Below are positions 6,928 to 14,587 of a stretch of 14,785 nt of DNA, piece after piece. Source of the stretch: Bacteroidaceae bacterium (GTDB lineage: Bacteria; Bacteroidota; Bacteroidia; Bacteroidales; Bacteroidaceae); NCBI GenBank assembly GCA_900769465.1, contig CAAGGT010000208.1:1-14785 (forward strand), read 5' to 3'. The notes below the pieces were generated by a model. The model was not told the DNA's origin. It worked only from the letters and a program-made list of their open reading frames with translations, and searched no databases. The number at the start of each line of letters is the position of its first letter. Positions within the stretch are counted from its first letter, which is position 1. Position numbers and translations under genes: made by a program.

Positions 6928-6948
6928 TATGCATATTGCACAAAAATT
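6925..6948. promoter_or_regulatory. Operator-like palindrome next to the internal promoter
   Basis: CAATATGCATATTG (6925-6938) is a perfect 14-base palindrome that runs into the -35 box. It continues as TTGCACAA (6936-6943), and 6930-6948 is identical over 19 bases to terminal-repeat bases 233-251. A protein bound here would touch RNA polymerase at -35, as repressor or activator. Confidence 0.6.
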
Positions 6949-7904
6949 CATGCCTTTTTATGGTGGCTTCTTGGTGCTTTTGGTATGTCTTTGTATGTCT
7001 TGTAAAGAATGGCACCGTGCTTGTCCTCGCTCTGGCTGTATGTGTCGTATATGCGGTAATCGTATTTGGGAAACCTGACGCTCATCTCTGCTGTGATGTT
7101 GTCGAGGTCTATGTTGTTAAAATAGAACGCGTCCGTGATGAATTTACCCTTGGCTTCTCCTGTGATGTCTTTGATGTTTAATAAGATATAACACAGCTGG
7201 CTTATTATGGCGACCATCAGTATCTCGTGGTTGTATTTTGTGTTCCTTGCGTAGCAATCTTCTTCCGGTATAAATTTCATAAATTTTTTCTGATAATATC
7301 CCCAGTTGATCTTTGCTTCTGCTTTGGTTTTCTCGTTCTTGTAACTCATTGTGAGGAGTCTCTCTCCCATCTTGTTTCCGATTTTGTAGTCTGTCGAAAA
7401 TAAGAATTTTACGGAACCGCCGTGTGCTGTGATGTAGTCGGCGAGGTCGTTTGTGACAAGACGGTCTTTCTGCAACCCGTTTGTGACTAAGTAAAAATTC
7501 AAGCGCTCGGGGCTCTCTTCCGTGTATAACTCGCCGTCGATCGGCATCTTCTCATATTGCAGAATATGTGGGTATGCTGAAAAAAGATCCAGCATATACT
7601 GGCAGTCCCTTTCGTGATTTACTCCGCGTATATGGTTCGGAAGGGCGTATCTTATGTGGTCGATTTCCTGCTCGTCTAATATCCTGTAAATATCGTCCAT
7701 AAATGAGTAGTCGAACGCGGGTTCTGCTTTGATAAGGCTTTGTGCGTTGACCTTGTTTGTCACGTGGTCCTCCGTAAACTTGCTCGCCCTGTAATAATAG
7801 ATTCCGTCTATTATGATTTTGTCGCGGTCCCAGCTTATCTTGTCGTTCTCGTGTGCTTTGAGTAATGCGTCCAGCTTTGCGTCCTCGATCTTCTGTGCTT
7901 TCAT
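6948..7904 (-). CDS. Unknown early protein, 318 aa
   Basis: Last gene of the early leftward block. The ATG at 7904 (MKAQKIEDAK) is preferred to an upstream TTG because AGGAG lies at the right distance, inside the end of the helicase gene; only one base separates the two genes. The protein is mixed alpha/beta and rich in Tyr, Lys and Asp. A hydrophobic stretch (EILMVAIISQLCYILLNI, about residues 226-243) could be a buried helix or a membrane segment. The C-terminus is basic (RSHHKKA). I see no polymerase, primase, HUH or ligase motif. Its place beside a helicase, in a genome with terminal inverted repeats, makes a replication or terminal-protein role worth testing. Confidence 0.85.
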   Translation of the reverse strand: MKAQKIEDAKLDALLKAHENDKISWDRDKIIIDGIYYYRASKFTEDHVTNKVNAQSLIKAEPAFDYSFMDDIYRILDEQEIDHIRYALPNHIRGVNHERDCQYMLDLFSAYPHILQYEKMPIDGELYTEESPERLNFYLVTNGLQKDRLVTNDLADYITAHGGSVKFLFSTDYKIGNKMGERLLTMSYKNEKTKAEAKINWGYYQKKFMKFIPEEDCYARNTKYNHEILMVAIISQLCYILLNIKDITGEAKGKFITDAFYFNNIDLDNITAEMSVRFPKYDYRIYDTYSQSEDKHGAILYKTYKDIPKAPRSHHKKA

Positions 7905-7905
7905 T

Positions 7906-8568
7906 TTAGTTCTCCTCTCCTGTGACAACCAGCGTCTTTACTTCCTTTATTGTTTTTCCTCTAAACTCTCGCAGGGGCTCTTTCTTGCTGTTGGCTAATA
8001 CTATAACTATCGAAGATAATTTCCAGCACCTGCTCACCACTGTGTACCACTCTCTGTTGGTGATCCTGCTTCTCTGTGTGATGATGTAATAAAGGGTTTG
8101 TGTGTCTGTGCACTCGCTTCCTTGGTATCTCGTGCAGCTGCCTATGTTCTTTAATTGATAATAACTCCGAGCCCGTGTTTTCTCTGCCTGCAGCTGCGAT
8201 AATATCGGGTATTTGCTCGGGTCTTTTGGCGGCTTGCTTGCAATCCCGCCCTTTGGTATCAAGTCGTCCGTATTGAAAGCCCCGTCTGCCAGCTTCTTGT
8301 CTCTGTAAAGAATGTCCTCAGTCTCGTTTAAGTGGGTTATATAAATATCGCGTGTTGTGAATTCCATCTCTTCGTACGGTATTATATTAAACAGCCCCGA
8401 CTCTATGTCTCGGTCAAACTCTCCGTATCCGTCGTTGCTCTTTTCATAAAGAGCCTCGATCTTTGCTTTTGTCTCCGCGTCCCTTGCTCTCTTTGTCTCT
8501 GTTCCCTCGTCAAGTAATACATAGGGTTCTTCCATAAACTCATCAAAAAGTTCCGCAAATCTCTTCAT
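7906..8568 (-). CDS. SF1 helicase, C-terminal part (motifs IV-VI)
   Basis: A 220-aa protein. Residues 144-152 (SCTRYQGSE) match motif V of UvrD/RecD-type SF1 helicases, whose usual form is T-x-Q-G-x-E, and residues 171-180 (NREWYTVVSR) match motif VI with R180 as arginine finger; SIVIV follows as the expected strand. DIYITHLNETEDILY (about 74-88) fits the strand and helix before it. There is no Walker A motif; that is in the gene just upstream, whose stop overlaps this start by four bases (ATGA). Together the two make one complete SF1 core of about 350 aa. Its job is presumably DNA unwinding in replication. Confidence 0.75.
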   Translation of the reverse strand: MKRFAELFDEFMEEPYVLLDEGTETKRARDAETKAKIEALYEKSNDGYGEFDRDIESGLFNIIPYEEMEFTTRDIYITHLNETEDILYRDKKLADGAFNTDDLIPKGGIASKPPKDPSKYPILSQLQAEKTRARSYYQLKNIGSCTRYQGSECTDTQTLYYIITQRSRITNREWYTVVSRCWKLSSIVIVLANSKKEPLREFRGKTIKEVKTLVVTGEEN

Positions 8569-8969
8569 CTCAGTTTTCCTTCCTGCGCCAGCATTTGTTT
8601 AATGTCTGTTAATACTATTATATTATAGCGCCCTCTGTGGCTTCTTATCCAATCCAGCACTTTCGGGCTTGTCTGTAATATCTCGTCGATAACCACCGTC
8701 TTTGTGTCGGGGTCTTTCTCGTCGATATAGAACCGCCCGTTCTCGTTGGTGAATAATGCGGAGGCGACTGTGCTTGCTTCGCATCCGTATCTCTCTTGCG
8801 CGTCCCTCTTTAATTTGTTTGTTGATGTAGTCCATAAAAATGGGATGTTGTGCGATTTAAGAAAATCTATAACTTGTGATGATTTCCCGCGCCCTGCAAC
8901 TCCGTATATTATTTTGACTTTGTCGGGGTCTAACATCTGCGCTTCTGTGAATGAAAAAAGACCAGGCAT
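8565..8969 (-). CDS. SF1 helicase, N-terminal part (motifs I-III)
   Basis: A 134-aa protein with Walker A GVAGRGKS (residues 23-30), a motif Ia-like segment (LWTTSTNKLKRDA, then ASTVASALF), Walker B VVIDE (92-96) and motif III as LTDIKQ (120-125). It stops right after motif III, where an SF1 helicase would go on. The missing motifs V and VI are in the next gene, which starts in the ATGA overlap. GGAAGGAGAACAAA is the ribosome binding site. The gene pair may make two interacting chains, or a single chain by a -1 shift at the AAAA before the stop, or reflect a one-base assembly error. Confidence 0.78.
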   Translation of the reverse strand: MPGLFSFTEAQMLDPDKVKIIYGVAGRGKSSQVIDFLKSHNIPFLWTTSTNKLKRDAQERYGCEASTVASALFTNENGRFYIDEKDPDTKTVVIDEILQTSPKVLDWIRSHRGRYNIIVLTDIKQMLAQEGKLR

Positions 8970-8984
8970 TTTGTTCTCCTTCCG

Positions 8985-9494
8985 TTATACTTGCTCGTAT
9001 AATTTCCACTCTTTCTCCTTGTTGTTCTTGCTCACGTAATATCTAACATACCGTGGTGTTTTGAATAACACTTCGAAAAAGTCCTTCGTGCTGTTTCCGT
9101 CGTCGTATTCGAATGTGAATTCGCTTCCCTCGTCTAACAGCTCTTCTGTGTCCCAATCGTCGTATCCGTGAGCATATAACCAGCTACCGCTGTTGTGCCA
9201 CCATAATATCGGGTTTTGCACCGCCGTGTTGTTGAAGTCGTCCCAGTATAATGTGTCTGGGAAATCGTGCGTTCTGCTCTGCTTTTTCTGAAGGGTGTTC
9301 TTGTTGTATGCGTCCCTTGCTGCTTCCGCTTCCTGCCTCGTGTTAAAATAGCGGTCGAGCTTTGTTACCTCGTATTGCTTCTTGTATCCGTGTGTTGCGG
9401 TGTCTTTCCGCAGCACCCTGTCTTTCTGCTTCCTTGTATATACTATGCGGACGACTGCTCTTTCTTTATCAGTCAAACGAACGTTCGGTTTCAT
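8985..9494 (-). CDS. Unknown protein, 169 aa; possible DNA-binding domain
   Basis: First gene behind the central leftward promoter, with GAAAGGAGCGGAGAAA before ATG. The N-terminal ~25 residues are very basic. Residues ~36-65 (GYKKQYEVTKLDRYFNTRQE, then AEAARDAYN) resemble the strand-strand-helix pattern of AP2-like phage DNA-binding domains, where a sheet is followed by a helix starting at an 'F-x-T-x-x-E-A' motif. The C-terminal half is acidic and rich in Trp and Tyr. If the AP2 reading is right it would be a regulator or homing-type protein acting on phage DNA; I hold this loosely. Confidence 0.8.
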   Translation of the reverse strand: MKPNVRLTDKERAVVRIVYTRKQKDRVLRKDTATHGYKKQYEVTKLDRYFNTRQEAEAARDAYNKNTLQKKQSRTHDFPDTLYWDDFNNTAVQNPILWWHNSGSWLYAHGYDDWDTEELLDEGSEFTFEYDDGNSTKDFFEVLFKTPRYVRYYVSKNNKEKEWKLYEQV

Positions 9495-9526
9495 TTTCTC
9501 CGCTCCTTTCTTTGTGGTGTATAGTT

Positions 9527-9556
9527 ATAATATCACACGGGGTGTGCTTTTATCAA
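9527..9556 (-). promoter_or_regulatory. Central leftward promoter
   Basis: TTGATA (9556-9551), an 18-base spacer and TATTAT (9532-9527) with an extended TGA directly before the -10. A CACAC-GGG-GTGTG dyad (9534-9546) fills much of the spacer and may be an operator. It transcribes the early leftward genes. Confidence 0.75.
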
Positions 9557-9585
9557 TTGACATTTTGCACAAAGTTTTGTATACT
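9557..9585 (+). promoter_or_regulatory. Central rightward promoter
   Basis: TTGACA (9557-9562), a 17-base spacer and TATACT (9580-9585). Its -35 directly abuts that of the leftward promoter. The motif TTGCACAA (9565-9572), shared with the terminal repeat and the internal promoter, lies inside the spacer, where a bound protein would block polymerase. It drives the whole right arm. Confidence 0.88.
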
Positions 9586-9627
9586 ATTTACAGCAATAAT
9601 TGTTCACTTTGGAAAGGAGAGTGTTTT

Positions 9628-10299
9628 ATGACTGATGAAGAATATAAAGCGTGGTGTGCTCATTTTGACGATAGACCGAAAACCACGGACGATTGTTACA
9701 CGCCCCGCGCGGTGATTGATTTTGTGGAGGACTACTTCTGCGATTATTACAATATAGATCGTAAGAAGATTATACGCCCGTTTTATCCAGGCGGCGATTA
9801 TGAAAAAGAAGATTATACAGACAAGGTGGTTTTAGACAACCCGCCGTTCTCACTACTCACAAAAATTGTGCAATTTTACCAAAAACACGGGGTAAAATTT
9901 GTGCTATTTTGCAACGGCACAACAGGCACAACGAAGATGTACGGGTTGCTCACATATCACATCGGCGGCACCGTAATTTATGAAAACGGGGCGCGAGTAA
10001 ATACGGCGTTCGTAACGAACATGAACGAAACGGAAGCCATAGTTTCCGACCGTAATTTTTCTGATAAATTAGAAAAATTGACGAACAAGGCAACGCGCCA
10101 GAAATGCAAGTACGAGATCGACGAAATCATGCTCGCAACGGTCAAGAAATGCGACTGGGTATTATTGAAGAGCGAGATTATCGAAGATATACACAAGACA
10201 AGAAAGGACGCCTTCGGCATAGGTTATAAGATAACGAAGGAAGCAGGAATTCGCCGAAATGAGGCAGAAAGAGAGGCAGGCTATGAGACAAGGAATTGA
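9628..10299 (+). CDS. Adenine-specific DNA methyltransferase-like protein
   Basis: A 223-aa protein, first gene of the right arm. GAAAGGAG before the ATG at 9628 fixes the start downstream of the promoter. Residues 70-74 (DNPPF) match the catalytic motif IV of N6-adenine methyltransferases. CYTP (23-26) and FYPGGDYE (52-59) are the usual companions in a family common in Firmicutes phages. A classical FxGxG AdoMet motif I is not evident; FYPGGDYE may stand in its place, or the enzyme may be a relative with altered activity. It probably modifies phage DNA against host restriction. The end overlaps the lysin gene start by 17 bases. Confidence 0.68.
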   Translation: MTDEEYKAWCAHFDDRPKTTDDCYTPRAVIDFVEDYFCDYYNIDRKKIIRPFYPGGDYEKEDYTDKVVLDNPPFSLLTKIVQFYQKHGVKFVLFCNGTTGTTKMYGLLTYHIGGTVIYENGARVNTAFVTNMNETEAIVSDRNFSDKLEKLTNKATRQKCKYEIDEIMLATVKKCDWVLLKSEIIEDIHKTRKDAFGIGYKITKEAGIRRNEAEREAGYETRN

Positions 10300-11035
10300 C
10301 GTATCAAGGTGGCAGGGACAGATCGACTGGGCGAAAGTCAAGGCGGCAGGAATAACCTTTGCCATATTGAAGTGCGGGGGGAGCGACAGCGGATTTTATA
10401 CCGACCGTACGTTCGAGTATAATTACGCAGAGGCGAAGAAAAACGGAATCGCCGTCGGTGCGTACTATTTTGTCGGACGCGATTGCATCACATACGAAGC
10501 AGGACAGGCAGACGCGAAAAGAATGCTTTCAATTTGTGCGGGCAAGGAATTTGAGCTCCCGTTATTTATTGATTGCGAGGCGCAGGAGACAAAACACAAG
10601 GTCGGCATCACGGACGCCATTTTGGGATTTTACGACATGATGGTTGCCGCAGGAAGAAAAGCGGGAGTATATGCCAGCACAGTATCAGGTTTCAGAGACA
10701 GGATCGAGGACGAACGGATCCAGCACATACCACATTGGGTGGCGCAGTATTACACAAGGTGCACATACAGCAAGCCGTGGATTATTTGGCAGAAGAGTAG
10801 CAAGGGAAGAATTGACGGCATAAACGGCAACGTAGATTTGGACGAGGCAACGGAACAGGCATTCGACGTAAAGACGAACAAGAAAACAGACCTCGACGTA
10901 ATTTTGGCTGTACTAAAAGGCGAGTACGGATGCGGAGCAGACAGGAGAGCAAGACTGACTGCGGCAGGGTATAACAGCAAGGACGTGCAGGACAAGATAA
11001 ACAAAACATACGACTTCATAAACAGCATATTATAA
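10283..11035 (+). CDS. GH25 lysozyme endolysin with CW_7-like domain
   Basis: A 250-aa endolysin that cuts the glycan chain of peptidoglycan. The GH25 domain starts at residue 4 (GIDVSRWQG, D6) and includes the acidic pair in FIDCEAQE (D97, E99), the expected catalytic residues, and an IPHWVAQY strand. Residues ~200-250 (DLDVILAVLKGEYGCGADRR, then LTAAGYNSKDVQDKIN) fit a CW_7 wall-binding repeat as in Cpl-7. There is no signal peptide, so release needs a holin. The start at 10283 lies inside the end of the methyltransferase gene behind a purine-rich GAGAGGCAGG; a start 24 bases earlier would leave a non-homologous tail. Confidence 0.93.
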   Translation: MRQGIDVSRWQGQIDWAKVKAAGITFAILKCGGSDSGFYTDRTFEYNYAEAKKNGIAVGAYYFVGRDCITYEAGQADAKRMLSICAGKEFELPLFIDCEAQETKHKVGITDAILGFYDMMVAAGRKAGVYASTVSGFRDRIEDERIQHIPHWVAQYYTRCTYSKPWIIWQKSSKGRIDGINGNVDLDEATEQAFDVKTNKKTDLDVILAVLKGEYGCGADRRARLTAAGYNSKDVQDKINKTYDFINSIL

Positions 11036-11050
11036 AAGGAGGAAGAAGCC

Positions 11051-12364
11051 ATGATATCACCACAGGGTTACAATTTGGGAGACGCCCCAGAAAACACCAA
11101 TCCATTTTGGGGAGAGGGCGAGGACACAGACGTGAACCGCATATTTGCAACAGCGGAGATCACGGGCGGAACAGGAACACCGAGCGTGCAGACAAGCAAG
11201 ACCGTGTCAGGGCACGACATTACGTTCGGGTTCTCATTTAACAATTTGAAGGGAGAGACAGGTCCGCAGGGAGCAACGGGACCACAGGGCGCAACAGGCG
11301 AGCGCGGACCAGCAGGACCACAGGGCGAAGCAGGACCAGCGGGAGCAACGGGAGCCCAGGGACCACAGGGAATCCAGGGTGAGACAGGACCTGCAGGACC
11401 GCAGGGACCAAAAGGAGATACAGGAGAAACAGGTGCAACGGGACCAGCAGGACCGAAAGGCGACACAGGAGAAACAGGACCTGCAGGACCAGCGGGAGCA
11501 CAGGGACCAGCAGGACCAGCGGGAGCAGACGGAACGGACGGTGTAACACCAGATATTACAATGACCGCGACAGCAGACGCAACAGCAAGCGCAAATCCGA
11601 CAGTAACAGTAACAAAGAGCGGAACAACAGCAAACCCCGCGTTCGCATTTGCATTTTCAGGATTGAAGGGTGAGACAGGAGCTACAGGCGCAACAGGAGC
11701 AACGGGCGCACAGGGACCAGCAGGACCACAGGGAGCAACAGGTGCAACAGGGGCAACAGGCCCCGCAGGACCAGGCGTGCCAGCAGGCGGAACAGCAGGT
11801 CAGATATTAGAAAAAGTGGATGGCACAGACTACAACACGCAGTGGGCAACACCATCAGGCGGTGGTGCAGAGCTCATAGCATCATTTGCAAGCGGAACAA
11901 GCCTACAAACTATTATAAACACTTTACAACCGCTATTAAGCGACGGCGATGTAATAGTGTTTAAATATAAGGGCTACGCAATGTATCAGGGGATGCCACA
12001 GTGGGTATTTGCGTCGGGCGCATCAAAACCAGGCACAGTAATAGGTCGATATTCAAACTCAGGTTGGACAAATACAACAGGCACATTGAACGGCGTGATT
12101 ATACCATCACTGTTAAACGTTTATATAAACGGAACAATGATAGCATTTTGGGGAACGCCTATCTCAATAAGCCAGTATTTTGCACCAGCGCCATATTTTG
12201 GAAAGAGCGGATCATCATTTTTTGGAGCAATCGGAGGACGCCATTGGACAACAGACAATGCATCCTATATAGCCGAAATAGTAAAATGTGAATCGGCATC
12301 ATCATATGCAAACGCAACGCAGACAACAGCACCACAGGCTTTGGAAGTATACAAGATAGCATAA
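11051..12364 (+). CDS. Collagen-like tail or head fibre protein
   Basis: A 437-aa protein with AAAGGAGGAAGAAGCC before ATG. After a short N-terminal part (1-30) comes a module ending in NNLKGETG. Residues ~68-166 hold about 33 uninterrupted Gly-X-Y triplets. A second copy of the same module (~167-203, ending SGLKGETG) leads to about 13 more triplets (~204-242). A GGTAGQILEKVDGTDYNTQW linker then precedes a ~160-residue C-terminal domain, likely the receptor-binding or trimerising head. Collagen repeats form trimeric stalks in many phage fibres. Whether it attaches to the tail or, like phi29 gp8.5, to the head cannot be told from sequence. Confidence 0.85.
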   Translation: MISPQGYNLGDAPENTNPFWGEGEDTDVNRIFATAEITGGTGTPSVQTSKTVSGHDITFGFSFNNLKGETGPQGATGPQGATGERGPAGPQGEAGPAGATGAQGPQGIQGETGPAGPQGPKGDTGETGATGPAGPKGDTGETGPAGPAGAQGPAGPAGADGTDGVTPDITMTATADATASANPTVTVTKSGTTANPAFAFAFSGLKGETGATGATGATGAQGPAGPQGATGATGATGPAGPGVPAGGTAGQILEKVDGTDYNTQWATPSGGGAELIASFASGTSLQTIINTLQPLLSDGDVIVFKYKGYAMYQGMPQWVFASGASKPGTVIGRYSNSGWTNTTGTLNGVIIPSLLNVYINGTMIAFWGTPISISQYFAPAPYFGKSGSSFFGAIGGRHWTTDNASYIAEIVKCESASSYANATQTTAPQALEVYKIA

Positions 12365-12377
12365 GGAGTAAGAAGCA

Positions 12378-13352
12378 ATGAAGAGACAAGGCTGGCTCTT
12401 TACACAAGAGGGCACGATTTGGGCAAACGGACATTGGCAGAGCAGCGGCGGAAGCGGAGACAGAGAATGGCTGCCAGCATCGGGTTGTCTATACAAAGTG
12501 GAAAAAGGCGGGGTGGCATACTATCCCGCCCCCTCATATTGCGTTTTAGAAAACGGAGCAATGAAACTTGACATCTCATATAATAGAAATTATAGAGCCA
12601 GCGGCGTCCAAGGCATCGAAATATCGGAAGAACAAACGTTCGAATATGTACCATATTTTCCGAAGGACAGCGACCTGTATTATACAGGACAGGGCGCGAA
12701 CATATCGTGGGTTGCAGACGGTCAGTTGAATGTTATACAGAACGACAGCGGGGAGACGATAGTTTCATACAACAACGGAGAGAACCTGAACAGCAAGAAC
12801 GCCAATTTGTTGAAACTCACATACGCGAGCGTGATATTAAAGAAAGCAGGAACAGCGGCAATAACGAGACTGGAGTGGGACGCAATAAAGCAGGCTCTAT
12901 ACTCACAATATGGAAACGCCAGGATTGACGGCATACCGAGCTTCACATATAGCGCAGCGCCCGCGTATTATCCCGCACATATGACGGGAGAATTTAGCGC
13001 AGTAGTAACATCACTGCCGCACGAAATAAACTTCACGTATGATTTAGTAAGTAATATCGGATTTTATACATACAGCCAGACAATGCAGGTGTTCAAATAT
13101 CCAGCGATGACGATGCAACCGCAATATTCTACACAGGCAATTTGGATCGGACAACAGAAAGTGAGCGGTCTTATATCGCCAGCAATCACGCCGTACATAA
13201 GCCTCGGCGGAGGAGCAACAGGAATGCACGGGTTTGCATACGACGCACAGGGAACAATAACGAATCTATACGACGCAAGCGCAAACGCACGATTTGCACC
13301 AGTACAGATCCTGCGAAGAGTGGAAGGAATAACGTGTCCAATCACGGGGTGA
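12378..13352 (+). CDS. Putative fibre or tail appendage protein, 324 aa
   Basis: Starts MKRQGWLFTQEGTIWANGHW behind ATAAGGAGTAAGAAGCA and sits between the collagen-like fibre and packaging ATPase genes, 13 bases after the fibre stop. The whole chain is beta-rich, with many Tyr, Ser, Gly and Asn and no long hydrophobic segment, as in phage adhesins. The C-terminal ~120 residues hold Gly-rich strands (ISLGGGATGMHGF). No family is recognised. A receptor-binding, appendage or capsid-decoration role is inferred from composition and neighbours. Confidence 0.75.
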   Translation: MKRQGWLFTQEGTIWANGHWQSSGGSGDREWLPASGCLYKVEKGGVAYYPAPSYCVLENGAMKLDISYNRNYRASGVQGIEISEEQTFEYVPYFPKDSDLYYTGQGANISWVADGQLNVIQNDSGETIVSYNNGENLNSKNANLLKLTYASVILKKAGTAAITRLEWDAIKQALYSQYGNARIDGIPSFTYSAAPAYYPAHMTGEFSAVVTSLPHEINFTYDLVSNIGFYTYSQTMQVFKYPAMTMQPQYSTQAIWIGQQKVSGLISPAITPYISLGGGATGMHGFAYDAQGTITNLYDASANARFAPVQILRRVEGITCPITG

Positions 13353-13356
13353 TAAT

Positions 13357-14580
13357 ATGAAATTAAAGAACGTGGATTATATCGAAGATATAGAAGAAAA
13401 GGGCGACGAGTTCGAGGACTTGAAAAATGAGGACGAAGAAGTCGAAAAGCACGAAGATATAAGAGAGAGATGGAAAAGAATAAAGAAGCAATATAAAATT
13501 CCGAGTTATAAGGAATTAACAAAGGGCTGGTTTTCTTTACAGCCGCTGCTTGACTATAACCGCCATTTAATAATGAGCGTAGGAATGCGAAGCAGTGGAA
13601 AGAGCACAGGAGCGAGCCTGTGGTTGCTATTATGGTTTTTAGAGAAAGGGCAGGGTTGGATTTACAGCAGGCGAGACAAAGACGAAGTGGACGAGACGGG
13701 CGACAGCTGGTTCGACAACGCCGTCGGAATTTTGAATTCATATATAACAGAAGAAGAAGACAAGATTGAGCTGGTATATACGGGGCGCAGATATTACGTG
13801 TGGAACGAACTTGCAGGAATAGCAGTCAGCCTGAAGAAGCAGCAGAAACTGAAGTCTAAAAATTTAAGCTGGGTAAAGTGGCAGGTTTACGACGAAGCAA
13901 TAACCATGGACGGCAAGGGATATATAGGGGGAATGGCAGATCCCGAAAAAGAGTACGACTATATAATGAGTTTACGAACAACGGCAGACAGAGACATCGG
14001 CAAGGCATACAGAGACGAGGTCGTGGTTATAGTCTTAGCGAACAACGAGTCGTTTTTTAATCCAATATACATGGCAACAGGCGCGGACAAGTACATACGG
14101 ATGGACACGCACTTTTTAGCACCGAAGGGCGAAGAGTGGGTGGTACAACAGATGCGTCCAGAGGACAGCCCGAACGCGGCGGAGTACAAAGAGACCGTCG
14201 CATATAAACTCGCGTCGCAGAGAATGAGACAGCGAGATTTTGAGAACTACAACGACGAACAGGTCGCCCGCAATAAGTTTATAAAGAAGATAGAAAAGCC
14301 AATGAAGACTGTTTGTAATTTTCATTATGATGGATACGACATGCAGGTTAAAGTTGACTACAAGAGCGGGCTTGTTTATATATGCAAGGGAAGCGCAGAG
14401 GGCGTGCCAGACTATGCCTTGACACTTGACGACCACCGTCCGAATTATTTACTAATACTAACAAGGGGCACAGAAGGCTGGGTTGGTTTAGTAAAGAACT
14501 TTATATTAAACGGGCTGGTGTATTTTGAGAACGACAAGTGCTGGAGGAACGTTTGCACTTTTTATCGTTTTATAGTATAA
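13357..14580 (+). CDS. DNA packaging ATPase (phi29 gp16-like)
   Basis: A 407-aa protein. Walker A is GMRSSGKS (residues 76-83) and a Walker B-like VYDE lies at 177-180. In phi29 the gp16 ATPase forms a ring on the connector, held by a packaging RNA, and pumps DNA into the shell; gp16 is 332 aa. The extra length here is mainly a ~45-residue acidic, helical N-terminus. Residues after ~310 (VCNFHYDGYDMQVKVDYKSG) fit a C-terminal nuclease-like or vestigial RNase H domain. Start: GGGGTGAT before ATG, four bases after the previous stop. A strong promoter overlaps its last codons and stop. Confidence 0.85.
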   Translation: MKLKNVDYIEDIEEKGDEFEDLKNEDEEVEKHEDIRERWKRIKKQYKIPSYKELTKGWFSLQPLLDYNRHLIMSVGMRSSGKSTGASLWLLLWFLEKGQGWIYSRRDKDEVDETGDSWFDNAVGILNSYITEEEDKIELVYTGRRYYVWNELAGIAVSLKKQQKLKSKNLSWVKWQVYDEAITMDGKGYIGGMADPEKEYDYIMSLRTTADRDIGKAYRDEVVVIVLANNESFFNPIYMATGADKYIRMDTHFLAPKGEEWVVQQMRPEDSPNAAEYKETVAYKLASQRMRQRDFENYNDEQVARNKFIKKIEKPMKTVCNFHYDGYDMQVKVDYKSGLVYICKGSAEGVPDYALTLDDHRPNYLLILTRGTEGWVGLVKNFILNGLVYFENDKCWRNVCTFYRFIV

Positions 14581-14581
14581 T
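14553..14581 (+). promoter_or_regulatory. Strong promoter over the ATPase stop codon
   Basis: TTGCAC (14553-14558), a 17-base spacer and TATAAT (14576-14581), reading right. The -10 box contains the TAA stop of the ATPase gene. No gene follows: only about 100 unique bases and the terminal repeat. A promoter of this quality facing non-coding sequence suggests a structured RNA product, starting near 14588. Confidence 0.8.
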
Positions 14582-14587
14582 GAAAGT

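Noticed and set aside
9382..9627. N-terminal extension of the methyltransferase-like protein back to 9382
   Set aside because: It would cross the central promoters and the start of the leftward unit; GGAAAGGAG before the ATG at 9628 gives the better start.
11238..11549. Leu/Val- or Pro-rich reverse-strand frames in the collagen-like gene
   Set aside because: They are antisense readings of the Gly-X-Y repeats with no start signals.
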